From Bimastos eiseni (Eukaryota > Annelida > Clitellata > Crassiclitellata > Lumbricidae), in the NCBI GenBank assembly GCA_959347315.1, contig OY365811.1, forward strand, positions 43,058,991 to 43,122,990: DNA of 64,000 bases, in the 5' to 3' direction. This document shows positions 1 through 11,473 of this stretch, in pieces (positions within the stretch are counted from its first letter, which is position 1; each line of letters starts with the position of its first letter). The translations under genes and the position numbers were made by a program. Under the pieces are notes generated by a model. The model did not search any database, was not told the origin of the DNA, and saw nothing but the letters and a program-made list of their open reading frames with translations.

Positions 1-838
1 GCAGGTAGATGCCTTGCATAGTTGCCTTGCATAGTTGCCACACAGTTGAATTCGACTCCTATAGTAACTTGCAATCATCCGATTATGCTACAACTTGTCA
101 TGATACTGCGGTCTATCCGTTTTCAAATTAGTGACACACGCCAATTTATCCGGCGAGTCAGAAGAGACAGACAAAACAGCCGGGCATACTGAGACAGAGA
201 CAGGCATCCAAATAGAAAGATACAGAGATACAAGGAGAGACGACAAGAAGAAAGAGACAGACAGACAGACATATAGAGACATAGCGAAACAATGAGAAAC
301 AGAGTCGGACAGATAGTCAAGCCAACACGGAGTCAAAGGTCAGTTTCATTTAGTTTGTTCGAAAATTTACAGAGCGCGCTCAAGGAGTAAAAACGTCAGA
401 GCAGTGTTCACGTTCATAGATCGTACATGGAATTGGCTGTAATTTGGTCCAGTTTTCTTGGCGGATTACCGGACCAGATTCAATACGAAGCCACTTCCAA
501 TTTTCCAGCGAGCGCCCGACTCCGTAATCCCACTGCATTATGAAGATGGGATTACATGACCGCGGAAATTAATCTCACAGAATATCAGGAGGTTATTAAT
601 ATTAACGATGGAACATTTTGAGCAAAGGTATATGGATCACAGGTCAGAGGTTAGGAATGATGAGATAAATATCTGATGCACGCTGATACGAGAGACAGTT
701 TTATAGCAGCCCTGTTGTGGAAGCTGTATAGGGTTGACATGACTGAGGGCTCGCTGGGACTCTAGCGTGTGGGGAAGGAAGCGAAGTTTTAGTGGATCGT
801 ACAATATATGGGCCCACACTAGATGATCATAGTGATTG
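1..838. other. Non-coding, no gene seen
   Basis: No coding exon is recognisable. A weak GACA/AGAG-rich tract lies at about 160-300. The reading frames across it are low-complexity Ser/Leu/Cys strings from that tract. Confidence 0.6.
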
Positions 839-875
<37 letters not shown>

Positions 876-957
876 AACGACGACGACGACAACAACAACA
901 ATAACAATGACAATAACAATAACAATAATAATAATTACAATTATAATTATAATAAAA
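839..957. repeat. Compound microsatellite (ATG)n-(ACG)n-(AAC)n-(AAT)n
   Basis: About ten ATG units run into ACG, AAC, AATAAC and AAT/ATT units. This makes poly-Met, poly-His and poly-Thr frames on the two strands, which are artefacts. Confidence 0.9.
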
Positions 958-1186
958 AATTATAATTATTTCAAGACGGTTTGGGGTCGTTATATAAAGC
1001 TCCAGATACATTCGCATAATGCTAAGACATGTACGTTGCATTAGTAATCAAAACACTTATACAAACAAGCACTAATAAATTACAAATCTCATGTCATACA
1101 GATTTGTGCATGTATGAAAAATGTCAAATGAGTTTTATGAAAAAGTTAAAATGAAAGGTTTAAAATTTGCGTTACATTGCATTACA

Positions 1187-1245
1187 AGCGCCCTCGTGAG
1201 GTTCTTGTAGGGCGCTATAGAAATGTTCACATACATACATACATT
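1187..1245 (+). repeat. Dispersed repeat end ending in CATA units
   Basis: The block around CCTCGTGAG-GTTCTTGTAGGGCGCTA, followed by a short (CATA)n tail, recurs at 7056-7110 with a few changes. A short block ending in a simple tail is typical of a LINE or SINE 3' end. The family cannot be named. Confidence 0.55.
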
Positions 1246-1434
1246 ATACTAGCGATGTAATAGACCAACGCAAACCGTTAAACATACTTGTGCTTTGCAA
1301 TCGAGTATTTGCGAGTGTTTAATTGACGATGACGACGATTAAAACGATGATTAGAACGTGGTAGCTTTGGCAAATGCTCGACTGATATGATAATGATGAC
1401 GGCGATTGCAATAGAAGCAGCGATATCGCGTCAA

Positions 1435-2125
1435 TTGATTACCTCCTTTGATACCCCGCCAATTGGTTCCCTAGTCAATTGATCCTCTGGTCAATTGATC
1501 CCCTCAAATCTCTAAGCTGCGCGTCACAGACTTGTAGCTGATACTGTTATTAACAAAAGAGTGATTTCACAGATTTGCAAAATAACATTTCAAGATAACT
1601 AATTAATGCCCAGGCTTCGTGTAACTTCGCGCTGTAACCGCTTACGACCGTTTTCGTACTGTATATATCTCAGATTATTTTTAGGACTTTAGCGCGATAT
1701 GCAGAGACAGAAGACAGCATATTGTCGAAATGTAGCATTCGGAAAAGAATTATATTGATCGTTTCCGGCTTGTGTTAACCGCGCTGTAACTAATTACGAC
1801 CATTCGGAGATTTTTTTGTGAATCAGACCTACGTCTCATTTATCCCATGCATAGACGCTTATGCTTAAGACATTATGCTGATAAACTAATCATATCATCA
1901 TTCATAACTTTCAATCACGCTTTTGCATTTTTGTACATTTTTAACATTTCGTGCACTCTTACATCGTTCTTTTAATAAACGGAGGAGGTCGCAAGTGGAA
2001 CACGAATGTTGTATCAATTGGACTGGGTTCAATAAGCAGAGGATCAATATTATTGACGAAGGGATCGATTGACTAGGGAGCCAATTGACGGGGGATCAAC
2101 CGACAGGGATCAAAAGACGTAGAAC
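1435..2125. repeat. Foldback or MITE-like element with diverged inverted arms
   Basis: The left arm (about 1450-1505) carries repeated CAATTGATC and TTCCCTAGTCAATTGATC motifs. The right arm (about 2036-2120) carries the inverse, including GGATCGATTGACTAGGGAG. The interior holds a diverged direct repeat around GCGCTGTAAC and TTACGACC (about 1629-1655 and 1781-1807). No transposase frame is seen. A non-autonomous DNA transposon is the likeliest reading. Confidence 0.5.
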
Positions 2126-2529
2126 CAGAAACAGCATGTGCCACAACAACAATTAAAACAACAGACACTTTTGATAGCAATGACAACAACAAAAACAGAA
2201 ATAATAAAAATAATTATTATGATAATAGGACTCTGCTAATTTAAATCCCAAAATGCTAAGACACCTTTGATAGAGAATTGACACACGTAATAAATACCGC
2301 GAAAACCATATTTGCATATTGCGTTGAATGATTAATAAAAACACCAATGCCAAACATGCTAATATTGCAGGCCATTTTTAAAGCGCCGTAACCCAGATGA
2401 ACAGAGTTAAAGGAATTCATAGACGAGATCAAATATTGAACGACAATCATAAGTCGCATAAGTTGAAATGTTTATGAGCCATTTAAAGATGAGAAGAGAC
2501 ACCATGGATCGAAATGTTTTTCATGAATT
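2126..2529. other. Non-coding, no gene seen
   Basis: AT-rich sequence with short AAC/AAT runs at 2145-2225. No domain or splice-supported frame was found. Confidence 0.5.
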
Positions 2530-2800
2530 TATGATGTAATCATGATAATAATTTTCAGGATAATTATTATATGAATTGCTACGGTAATTATTGTAGTAAT
2601 TATTACGGTGCTTAATATACTAATAATTCAAATTATTATTAAAATAATTATTGTTTAAAGTATCGTATTAATTATCACAGTACAAATCATACTAATTCTT
2701 GTAGAAAGTATTAGCTATTATTACAGTGCTTATTATATTAATTGTTATGGTAATCATTATAGTAATTATTGTAGTAATTATTCTAGTATTTATTACGTTT
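2530..2800. repeat. Degenerate (TAATTATT)n AT-rich repeat
   Basis: Blocks of TAATTATT, GTAATTATTGTAG and similar recur about every 16-20 bp with many substitutions. It is an old minisatellite. Confidence 0.6.
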
Positions 2801-3179
2801 TTTTAACATCAAACCACGTGATTTTGAACTAACGTAAAAGCATTCATTAGTCATGTCACGTGATGTTTTCTTTCGCTTCCTTTACGTAACATCGCGTATA
2901 AGGCGCACCAATGGCGTTGCGAATGATGGGTTCATGGGGTCAATAGCCTCACTCGCCGCTCCACTCTCTTCCTGTATAATCCGGAAATCGTCTGCTGCGT
3001 GTTTTGACTGACTCCGTCGACAGATGACGTAGAATGACCTCGTGCTGACCCCGCGGGAGCTTTGGCAAATGCTCGAATGATGGGTTCCAGAGGTTGGATG
3101 GTCGAAAACTGTTGCGAGATTCTGGTTTCTGTTATGGAGAGTTAGGTTTGGTAAGCCATGTTGGAAGATAGTGATGAGA

Positions 3180-3960
3180 GAGAGACTGGGTGATGATGTG
3201 AAGAAGGATGAGGAGGATAGAGGTGATGGACTGGAGAGAAGGAGGAGGAGGAGGGGGAAGAAAAGATGAAGGAGGAGAAGAAGTAAGTGGAAGATGTAGT
3301 TGAGGAGAAGGAGGAGGAAGAGGTGTTGTAGTAATAGGAGAAGAAGAACGAAGAGAAGGAGGAGAATTGAAAGAAGGAGAACCATAAGAAGAAGGAGGAG
3401 AATAAGAAGGAAGGAGTGAGGGGAAGAAGAAAAAAGAGAAGGAGAGGAGCAGTAGGAGGAGGAGAAAGAAAGGAAGGAGGAATAGTGAGAAGAGGAGAAA
3501 ATAGAGGAAGAGAAGGAGAAATAGCAGAAAAAGAGGGTTAGGAGGAGGGAGTGAGGTGGAAGAAGAAGAAAAGTAGGAGGCAGAGGAGCAGGAGGGTGGA
3601 GGAGGAATGGGTGGAGGAGGAATGGGTGGAGGAGGAATGGGTGGAGGAGGAATGGGTGGAGGAGGAATGGGTGGAGGAGGGCCTTGGAGGGATGGATTAA
3701 AAAGAGGAGGAAAGAAGAAGTAGGAGTTGAGGAAGAAGAAAGAATGTCAGGTGGAGACCGAATAGGTTGAGAAGAATAGGGGACGAGTAGGGGCGGAAGA
3801 ACTAAGAGAACTTGGAGTGGAGGAAGGAAGGGAAGCGTGATAACGAAATGGATCATGGAGAGAGGGAGAAGGAAGATAAGAATGATGATGAATAGAGGAA
3901 GAGGAAAAAGAGGAGGAGGAGGAGGAAAAGGAAATTAATGTTGGTGATGATTAATCAACC
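3180..3960. repeat. Purine tract (GGA/GAAG)n with a 15-bp tandem core
   Basis: The plus strand is almost pure purine. From about 3598 to 3680 a perfect 15-bp unit (GGAGGAGGAATGGGT) repeats five to six times. A 324-residue minus frame across it is Leu/Ser/Pro-rich low complexity and is not treated as a gene. Confidence 0.85.
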
Positions 3961-4009
3961 GAAACAATCTCTATAATGGAAAGTCTGATTAAAATTTACG
4001 GCATAGAAA

Positions 4010-4107
4010 ATAAAGTCTCTGTCTATGTGTGTCTGTCTCTCTGTCTCTCTGTCTCGTTGTCTCTCCAACTCTCTGTCTCTGTGTCTGTTTCTGTGTGTCT
4101 GTCTGTG

Positions 4108-4151
<44 letters not shown>

Positions 4152-4160
4152 CCTCAGTCT
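4010..4160. repeat. (TCTG)n/(CT)n microsatellite
   Basis: Runs of TCTGTCTCTCTG pass into (TCTG)n and then (CT)n. Confidence 0.85.
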
Positions 4161-4324
4161 ATCTCACTCTTCATGTCTCTAAGCATAGATATCTATAGCT
4201 CTATCCTCGCTCCAGCTCATCAGGTCGAAATGTAAGGAGTTGAACGCACTGGCAATGTCCAGTAGGACGATGCTCTGATATTCCGAGGACAGAGGTCGCC
4301 TTATTCAACGGACAGTTCCGGTCT

Positions 4325-4400
4325 ATAGCTGTGTGGTAACAAAACAGCTTTAGAGTCACCCTCCTCATTTAGCCTGGCCTTCGACTGGCACTGCTGGCCC
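4325..4400 (-). repeat. Dispersed SINE-like element, copy 1
   Basis: The minus strand reads GCAGTGCCAGTCG, then AAATGAGGAGGGTGAC, then GTTACCACACAG. This matches the order of blocks in the better copies at 48145, 56845 and 61745. It is the most diverged of the recognisable copies in this part of the window. Confidence 0.55.
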
Positions 4401-4929
4401 GCAAGCATCGGAGGATTAATGTAAGTAAGACAGAGAAAGCCCCTTTGTGGTGAAGAAGATGACAAGGCAATTTGCCAACAAACTTATCTAGCATCTTGAA
4501 GGTGTCTTATTTTTTCTTTGAATATCAAGGGCTAATATCGACCTGTAGCCCTTCACTTCAATCTGCCTATCCCGATTAAAGCAGCCTGTAACGACGAAAC
4601 TATGGATCCAATACAGCTAAAATACGATTATAAATTATTAAAGAAATTTTAAGAAGTAGAAAAAGGTGTCTAAAATTGCTTCAAAAATAAAAGCTTAGTT
4701 TTAATTAAAATAACACAAGATTTTATTCGCATTTATAAAGCGCCAAGATATAATGTCGAAGCATGAAACGTTGGCGCTAAGCAATTGCTAGTTGAGGATT
4801 TGCTTAAGTATTCGCATAATAATAATAAATATTATAGGAGGAGGTTCTACAATATTTTCTGCGCGTTTCAATACTAGATCTCTATTAACTCGGATACCGT
4901 GACTTTTGAGTTCAAACACGTACACAGCT

Positions 4930-4960
4930 ATACACACACCTAAGCACCTACACTCACACA

Positions 4961-4999
<39 letters not shown>

Positions 5000-5044
5000 T
5001 CACACACACACTCACACACACTCACACAAACACACTCGCACACA

Positions 5045-5083
<39 letters not shown>

Positions 5084-5085
5084 GC
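4930..5085. repeat. (CA)n microsatellite, imperfect
   Basis: Long CA runs are interrupted by CTCACA units, about 155 bp in all. Confidence 0.95.
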
Positions 5086-5205
5086 GCGTAGACAGCCGAG
5101 CATTTATTTAAATTTGGAGTCGAGTATTGCGGCTAATGCTATGAGACCTAGGTCCATCAATTTGGCTGAGGATAATGCAAAACGTTACGTCTTCGTTATG
5201 TTTCG

Positions 5206-5208
5206 GAT

Positions 5209-5253
<45 letters not shown>

Positions 5254-5347
5254 AACAGTAACAGAGAGGCAGAGAGACAGCGACAGACAGACAGACACAG
5301 ACAGACAGATACAGAGACAGAGACAGTTAGACAGACAGATCGACAGA

Positions 5348-5393
<46 letters not shown>

Positions 5394-5470
5394 TACATAC
5401 AGACAGATAGGTAGATAGATAGAGGTAGACAGAGAGACAGACAAACACAGGCAGACATACATACAGACTG
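5206..5470. repeat. (GA)n-(GACA)n-(GATA)n compound microsatellite
   Basis: GA units pass into GACA and GATA units. Poly-Ser/Leu/Cys frames on the minus strand are by-products. Confidence 0.92.
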
Positions 5471-6494
5471 ACGGATGAACAAACAGACGATGCATGGGAT
5501 ACCCTTGCCACATCTGTTTCTGCCATGACCAGCCATGCCATCCTCCCTGATCCACTGTCCGCCTTCTTAGCCGTGACATCGGAACCCTCTGTTGCATTTC
5601 AATGACTTCCATTTAGTCCGTGAAGCCATCCGACATTCCGCCAGACGATTTCAGTTCGTCCCAGGAGCCATCCGACCGGCGACTTAAATGCGTCGTCGAC
5701 GCCATCCGCTCCGTCCCACGACTCAGATAAATAACTTCCGTTTTGTTCAGATAAGACTTGAACGGTTTTAACTGCTTCGCGTTAAGGACGTCGAAACCCA
5801 AACGCAGAGGATACGATGCGATAGGGATAGATTTAGAGGCAAATCGCATCTCATGAATTAAGTTTACAGTGCATGGTGAAAAGTAGGCAACAGGGCATCC
5901 AGAGTAGTTGGTTGTTGCTTTCAAATTGCGAGCTTGAGAAAACAACTTCTGAAAATGTGCTTAGCGATCATCATAGCACTTTGGCGGTTCAAATTAAGGC
6001 TTCTCGTGTGAAGAAGTTGGAACGGTTTTCTCACCATTATTGAGTTTGAACCCGTGATGTAACACCACAATGATTTAAATTTTCTTTAAAATAAAACCTC
6101 AAGTCAACATCTTAGAAATTTTAGGTATTTTACTTTCTCTGTAAGATGAACTGTCTTCGTAGATAATTAGATGAATGCTTGTAGGTTTGTGTGAGAGTGT
6201 ATGCTAATGCAGTGCACGCGGCTATAAACGCAATGGAAGGGAGACCGAAGGAGAATACTTTATGAAATGTTCTTCATGAACTTTTTGGTCCTAATTTTTG
6301 TGTCAGGTATACGTAAGAAACGCAAATGATGACTGGTTTTAAGACGTGTACGATATACTTAGCTATAAATGCCTACTCTTACCTTTTTTCAATTTGTTTT
6401 GGCTGGCTTTGTCCAGTGTTAGCTCAACTAACCTCGCCTGACCTCAGTTTACCTGACCTAACTGCATGTCCCTACTTGATGATTGTAATTGCAG
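5471..6494. other. Non-coding, ends at the receptor exon acceptor
   Basis: No TM1 or TM2 exon is seen here. A 110-residue minus frame (5613-5945) has no recognisable domain. The last 100 bases are pyrimidine-rich and end in TTGCAG at 6489-6494, the acceptor of the first visible receptor exon. Confidence 0.55.
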
Positions 6495-6607
6495 GTAAAT
6501 GAATCGGTGTGGAATCTCGGAGATGCTGTGTGTGATGCTTGGGTCGCCTTCGATGTCCTATGCTGCACAGCTTCCATCCTCAACCTGGCTGCTATTAGCG
6601 TCGACAG
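6495..6607 (+). CDS. Dop2R: D2-like dopamine receptor, exon with TM3 (partial gene)
   Basis: This 113-bp exon encodes the end of extracellular loop 1 and TM3 of a biogenic-amine GPCR. It starts in phase 0 after TTGCAG and ends in phase 2 at GACAG before GTAAGA. Visible residues are the Cys of the ECL1-ECL2 disulfide (AVCDAW), the amine-binding Asp of TM3 (FDVLCC), and the block CTASILNL, which is diagnostic of D2-like dopamine receptors (alpha-2 adrenergic and octopamine receptors differ there). It runs into the Asp and Arg of DRY, the Arg codon being split by the intron. In the 400-residue partial product these are residues 1-38. The upstream exon or exons for the N-terminus, TM1 and TM2 were not found. 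In the family the receptor binds dopamine at the plasma membrane and couples to Gi/o; this is inferred from family, not shown here. Confidence 0.93.
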
Positions 6608-6861
6608 GTAAGAATACAGGACTGGGGCATTAACAAGGAGGAAAGTAAGTAAGTAGGTACGTAACTATGTATGTATTGTATTGAGCCGTCTGCAAACGCA
6701 CGGTATCAACATCAGATATGGACAATCAAAGAATGTACAATCATAAAATATTTAATAAATATTCATTATTACAAAATAGGCGTCATCCGAATTCTGAGCT
6801 AGTGAAGAGAAAATAAGCAATAGAAATTACGATAACTGTAGGAAAAGATTCAGAGCCCTAG

Positions 6862-7004
6862 AGCTATAAAACTATAAAACTATAGAACTATAAAACTATA
6901 GAACTATAAAACTATAGAACTATAAAACTATAGAACTATAAAACTATAAAACTATAAAACTACAATACTATAAAACTATGAAACTATAAAACTATAAAAC
7001 TATA
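6862..7004. repeat. 9-bp tandem repeat (ACTATAAAA/ACTATAGAA)
   Basis: About 15 units of ACTATAAAA or ACTATAGAA, partly alternating, giving an 18-bp higher period. Confidence 0.92.
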
Positions 7005-7055
7005 GTGAGTTTTTGCGTCAAAAGGTCAGGAACGGACTTGATGTAACAAGACAGG

Positions 7056-7110
7056 ACCCTCGTGAGATTCTTGTAGGGCGCTAGATAAATGTTAATATAC
7101 ATGCGTACGA
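7056..7110 (+). repeat. Second copy of the dispersed repeat end seen at 1187
   Basis: It shares CCTCGTGAGATTCTTGTAGG and GCGCTAGATAAATGTT with 1187-1245. It lies directly before the 30-bp satellite, so the satellite may have grown from the simple tail of this element. Confidence 0.55.
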
Positions 7111-7118
7111 CAGAACGA

Positions 7119-7968
7119 GACATGACAATATAAAAAGAAACATTAAAAGACATGACAATATAAAAAGAAACATTAAAAGACATGACAATATAAAAAGAAA
7201 CATTAAAAGACATGACAATATAAAAAGAAACATTAAAAGACATGACAATATAAAAAGAAACATTAAAAGACATGACAATATAAAAAGAAACATTAAAAGA
7301 CATGACAATATAAAAAGAAACATTAAAAGACATGACAATATAAAAAGAAACATTAAAAGACATGACAATATAAAAAGAAACATTAAAAGACATGACAATA
7401 TAAAAAGAAACATTAAAAGACATGACAATATAAAAAGAAACATTAAAAGACATGACAATATAAAAAGAAACATTAAAAGACATGACAATATAAAAAGAAA
7501 CATTAAAAGACATGACAATATAAAAAGAAACATTAAAAGACATGACAATATAAAAAGAAACATTAAAAGACATGACAATATAAAAAGAAACATTAAAAGA
7601 CATGACAATATAAAAGAAACATTAAAAGACATGGCAATATAAAAAGAAACATTAAAAGACATGACAATATAAAAAGAAACATTAAAAGACATGACAATAT
7701 AAAAAGAAACATTAAAAGACATGACAATATAAAAAGAAACATTAAAAGACATGACAATATAAAAAGAAACATTAAAAGACATGACAATATAAAAAGAAAC
7801 ATTAAAAGACATGACAATATAAAAAGAAACATTAAAAGACATGACAATATAAAAGAAACATTAAAAGACATGGCAATATAAAAAGAAACATTAAAAGACA
7901 TGACAATATAAAAAGAAACATTAAAAGACATGACAATATAAAAAGAAACATTAAAAGACATGACAATA
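7119..7968. repeat. 30-bp minisatellite, about 28 copies
   Basis: The unit is GACATGACAATATAAAAAGA plus AACATTAAAA. Copies are almost identical. Two 29-bp units (one A missing, near 7610 and 7850) are each followed by a unit with GACATGG instead of GACATGA. The two variant pairs are 239 bp apart, which shows duplication of an eight-unit block. Because 30 is a multiple of three, the minus strand shows long frames with a repeated decapeptide; they lack any coding support and shift frame at each 29-mer. Confidence 0.97.
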
Positions 7969-8309
7969 AGAAGCACGTTAGAGGCGACAGGGTGAAAAAT
8001 TATACAGTGACTCTATACTGAGAGAGTATCTCCCAATATCGACACTTGTTTCCTTCGTTGTCTGTCTGTCTGTCAGTTTGTCTGTCTATCTAAATGCACT
8101 TCTCATTCCCCAGCAACCTTTTGAAACATGACAAAATATATTCCTCCGATCATATAATGTTAGAACTGAAGCCTTAGAAAAGGAAACATTCCTGCGAAGA
8201 GACTACGTGAAGCCAACGTCAATAGAAGACGCATTCATTCACGTCTCATCTACGTAAAGCTACGTTTCTACATATATACCCACATACTTTGTACTTGCAT
8301 ATGTATGTG

Positions 8310-8500
8310 GCTGTGTGTTTGTGTCTGTGTGTTTGTGTCTGTGTGTTTGTGTCTGTGTGTTTGTGTCTGTGTGTTTGTGTCTGTGTGTTTGTGTCTGTGT
8401 GTTTGTGTCTGTGTGTTTGTGTCTGTGTGTTTGTGTCTGTGTGTTTGTGTCTGTGTGTTTGTGTCTGTGTGTTTGTGTCTGGGTGTTTGTGTCTGCCTTT
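8310..8500. repeat. 16-bp minisatellite (GTGTGTTTGTGTCTGT)
   Basis: About twelve near-perfect copies, with one GGGT variant close to the right end. All reading frames across it are low complexity. Confidence 0.95.
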
Positions 8501-8670
8501 ATGTGCGTTCGTTTGTCTGCCTCTATAGCGCTGTCTATAAATTTCCATGCACCTGTTGACATTTGATCTTGTCGATCAGTTCCCTTCTGTGGCTGAAAGT
8601 AAACTAATGGACGATAAGTATTCACACATGTCTCAATGTATACAGGTGACTCTAAAATAGCTATTGGCAG

Positions 8671-8674
<4 letters not shown>

Positions 8675-8710
<36 letters not shown>
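8675..8710. repeat. (TA)n microsatellite
   Basis: An uninterrupted run of about 18 TA units. Confidence 0.95.
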
Positions 8711-8712
<2 letters not shown>

Positions 8713-9055
8713 CTGTGTCCTGTTTTGCTTTGTTGCGAAACCTTGGAGAAAATTCCTGGAATGCGTCAAATATAAATTCTCAGACGCTAACAGTCGGACG
8801 CGTTCTTCTTTAACCTTAGCGCATTTGGTTCGAACCGCTTCCAATTGGCTGGTAGCTTTACGACTCCCTGAGGTGGGGAGGCTCCAAAGTGCTCTGGAAG
8901 GAAGGGTGGGTGTTGTTGTGTCTTGGGGTTTGTTGGCGTTTGTTGCTCTGCGGAGTTTGACCTCGACGGGCCAAGGTCAGGCTGGTGAGGAGTTGTGGAT
9001 TGATGATGCGAGAAGAAACGAATGATCGGTCAACTGGTGTAAAGAAGTGGGACAG
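8711..9055. other. Intronic unique sequence, no gene
   Basis: A moderately GC-rich stretch with a 129-residue frame (8636-9025) that begins inside the TA repeat and shows no known domain. It contains GGTTCGAACC at about 8828, resembling a tRNA B box, but no A box at the right distance. Confidence 0.4.
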
Positions 9056-9059
9056 ACAG

Positions 9060-9109
9060 AGAGGTAAGGAGAGAGAGAGAAAGGGAAAGGGAGAGAGAGA
9101 GAGAGAGAC

Positions 9110-9144
<35 letters not shown>

Positions 9145-9300
9145 GAAAGGGAGAGAGACAGACAGACAGAGAGAGAGATAGAGAGAGAGAAAGGGAAAGG
9201 GAGAGAGAGAGAGAGAGGGAGACAGACAGAGAGACAGACAGAGAGAAAGATAGAGAGAGAGAAATAAAGGGAAAGGGAGAGAGAGGGAGAGAGAGATGTT
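9060..9300. repeat. (GA)n tract with a recurrent GAAAGGGAAAGGG block
   Basis: The block GAGAGAAAGGGAAAGGGAGA recurs four times, the first three about 60 bp apart, within GA and GACA units. This suggests segmental growth on top of the microsatellite. Confidence 0.9.
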
Positions 9301-9600
9301 TTGGGATGTAGATCGATTGAGGTAGGGAGTTGGGGATTGGTTGATGAATAGATGTGAGGGTAGGTGGGAGGGAGGGAGGAAGGGACTGGGGCATAATGGA
9401 ATGGCGAGACGGATCTCGTAAGATGAATGGATGGATGGTTGGATTGGTGGATGGTGAAATGGAGGGTGTGCAAGGTGGGATGGATGGCAGGATGAATGGT
9501 GGAATGAATAAACGAACGAATGGAAAAATGACTGAATGAATGAAGTGATGAATGAGTGAATGGATGAATGGGTCGATTGATCGTCTTTCAGACAGACACG
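9300..9600. repeat. Degenerate (GAATGAATGGATG)n repeat
   Basis: GGGAGGGAGG is followed by ATGGATGG and GAATGAATG units up to about 9575. Confidence 0.75.
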
Positions 9601-10150
9601 CAGGCATACACAAGGCCATCTGCAATCGTAAACAGAGTGCCTGGATTCGCTACTCTTTGACCCCCTCTCACCATAAAAACCGAACCATCACAACATCCGA
9701 ATAATTCGGGTTGAAGTCCGACCTTTAACGACCTCCGATCACCGCACATTAAATCCCTCACCCACCCCTATCCACCCTTACCCCACTCACCTTCCTCCTG
9801 TTCCCCGTTCCCCTGGAGCCACCAGGGATACATCAAAGCCGACAACACAGGTATGCAATTACCAAAAGAACGAACGAGTGTAATAATTCGTTGGCCTCCT
9901 TCCGGCAGTTTTCATCGGTTCCAGCCAAGTTTCATGTTCTCGCTTTCGTGTTATTCGACTGTTACTATGCTCAGTGTTCCGTTACTGTTCCAATATGTTC
10001 CGCCGTGTTCCGTTACTGTTGTGGTGTGTTCCGATGTGTTAGAATACAAACAGACAGGAATTTATTTGAGGGGGAATGTTTCCTACAAGTCTTACTGCTT
10101 CTGAGTAGTAATATAGCGCTTTTATCTGTGCTACATTATGTAGCATGAGA
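9601..10150. other. Intronic, C-rich then short GTGTTCCG repeats
   Basis: 9660-9835 is C-rich on the plus strand (CCCTCACCC and CACCC runs). Around 9975-10040 GTGTTCCGTTACTGTT occurs twice with related blocks. Frames across this have no domain. Confidence 0.5.
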
Positions 10151-11473
10151 GAAATAGAAACTTCTAGACTTGGGGAAGGGGTTTCGTAGGGTAACGTATG
10201 ACACACCGGCGTTCATAGCTGAGAAACAGAGTTCGCGTTCCCATATCACCTCTGCAAGGCTGACTAGTTCTTCAGCTGTTGTATAAATTCCTGAATAACT
10301 GGAAGATTGAAATACATGCAGAGAATATAAACCTAAGACATTTCTGTCTATCAATTGCTAATCTAAATATAGGTTGCTGGGTAAAGTAATTTCGACGCAA
10401 GATGTCGTTGAAGATCATACCTGAATTCGTAAAATATATCTGCTTATCGGCTTTTTGTTGACACCTCTTTTTATTGTTATATTATCTTTATATAAACGAT
10501 GCCGATGCGGTATACAGCTTACTCTAGGTACTTGCTCGAAATAAAATACGTACGACGTTATATAGAACCTTATAATCTATGCTTCGGACCGTCACTGTCA
10601 GATGATGCTGGAGGTCTACTGTTGTTCATTTATTATTCTAAGGCTTAATTTCGTCGACATCAATGGCCGTTGGCGACAATTTGAAACACATAGGCCTACA
10701 GTACAGTGAAAATGAATTCAAAGCGTCCGAAACACACCATTCAAAAGTGTATGAACTTTAAAATGTCATCTGTTTTCATTGCTTTACAATATGAATAATT
10801 ATATCTAACAATATTTGCATCAAGAAATGTTCAAAATGAAACAAATCGTGTTCGAAACTTCTCAACATACATTTATCTGTCTATTTATTAAAATTTCAAA
10901 GGATCTTTGTAATAATTTTATGCAGTTTTGTCTTAAGGTTCATATACTATTAAACATTATGATAGAAATATATTTAAATAATGCATGTCCATAATATTTA
11001 TTTATCATATTATACCGACTGATAATAAAGTGAACTGCAGCTTCAAATTTTTTTTTAAATAGTTAACTTCAACTCTTTAATACAATTCCGTTAACATTTG
11101 TCATGCGCGCATGTAATATTTTATGAAATGAGGTCTGCATTTATTACCACAGGTCATGTTTGTGTAAATACTTAATTATCTCAATCAATGTAAAAATCAT
11201 TGTTATAGGCATTAATATGTTACTTCATAAGAAATCCAAGCGTGGTGGTTATTTTATATAAAAGTAGTACCATAATAAAATGAGGTGTTTAAAATCCCGG
11301 AGTCCGTTACTATGTAATTATACATATAATCAGTATACACATTCATGCAGACAACACAATCTTACAGACATAGACATTTTAATAGTAATATATCAACCTG
11401 CTAGAGGCGCTCTATAAATACTTAAATACCATACAATACAATATCGTACTCTCATTTTCCCGTTTTTCCTCAG

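Larger units (their letters stand above)
6608..11473 (+). other. Receptor intron between TM3 and TM4 exons
   Basis: This 4,866-bp intron has a GTAAGA donor and a TTTTTCCTCAG acceptor, with a phase 2 junction that restores the Arg-Tyr of DRY. It is loaded with tandem repeats in its first 3 kb (listed separately). From about 10100 to 11473 it is AT-rich and holds only a LINE-like 3' motif near 11398-11445 (GGCGCTCTATAAATAC followed by ATACA-type units). Confidence 0.9.

Noticed and set aside
2882..3856. 324-residue minus-strand frame
   Set aside because: It runs through a purine tract and a 15-bp tandem and consists of Leu, Ser, Pro and Phe runs. Low complexity explains its length.
5613..5945. 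110-residue minus frame containing NLKATTNY, which resembles the start of GPCR TM2
   Set aside because: It lies on the strand opposite to the receptor, and the residues after the motif are not hydrophobic and do not match TM2. Taken as coincidence.
6992..7976. Frames of up to 253 residues with MSFNVSFYIV decapeptide repeats
   Set aside because: They come from a 30-bp satellite in an intron; unit length divisible by three keeps frames open on its own. Frames break at the 29-bp units.
8246..8625. Repeat-rich Thr/Gln/His and Cys/Val frames on both strands
   Set aside because: Translation of a 16-bp TG-rich minisatellite in all frames.
8858..9625. 255-residue minus frame rich in Ser/Leu/Pro/His
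   Set aside because: Covers the GA and GAATG repeats; no domain.
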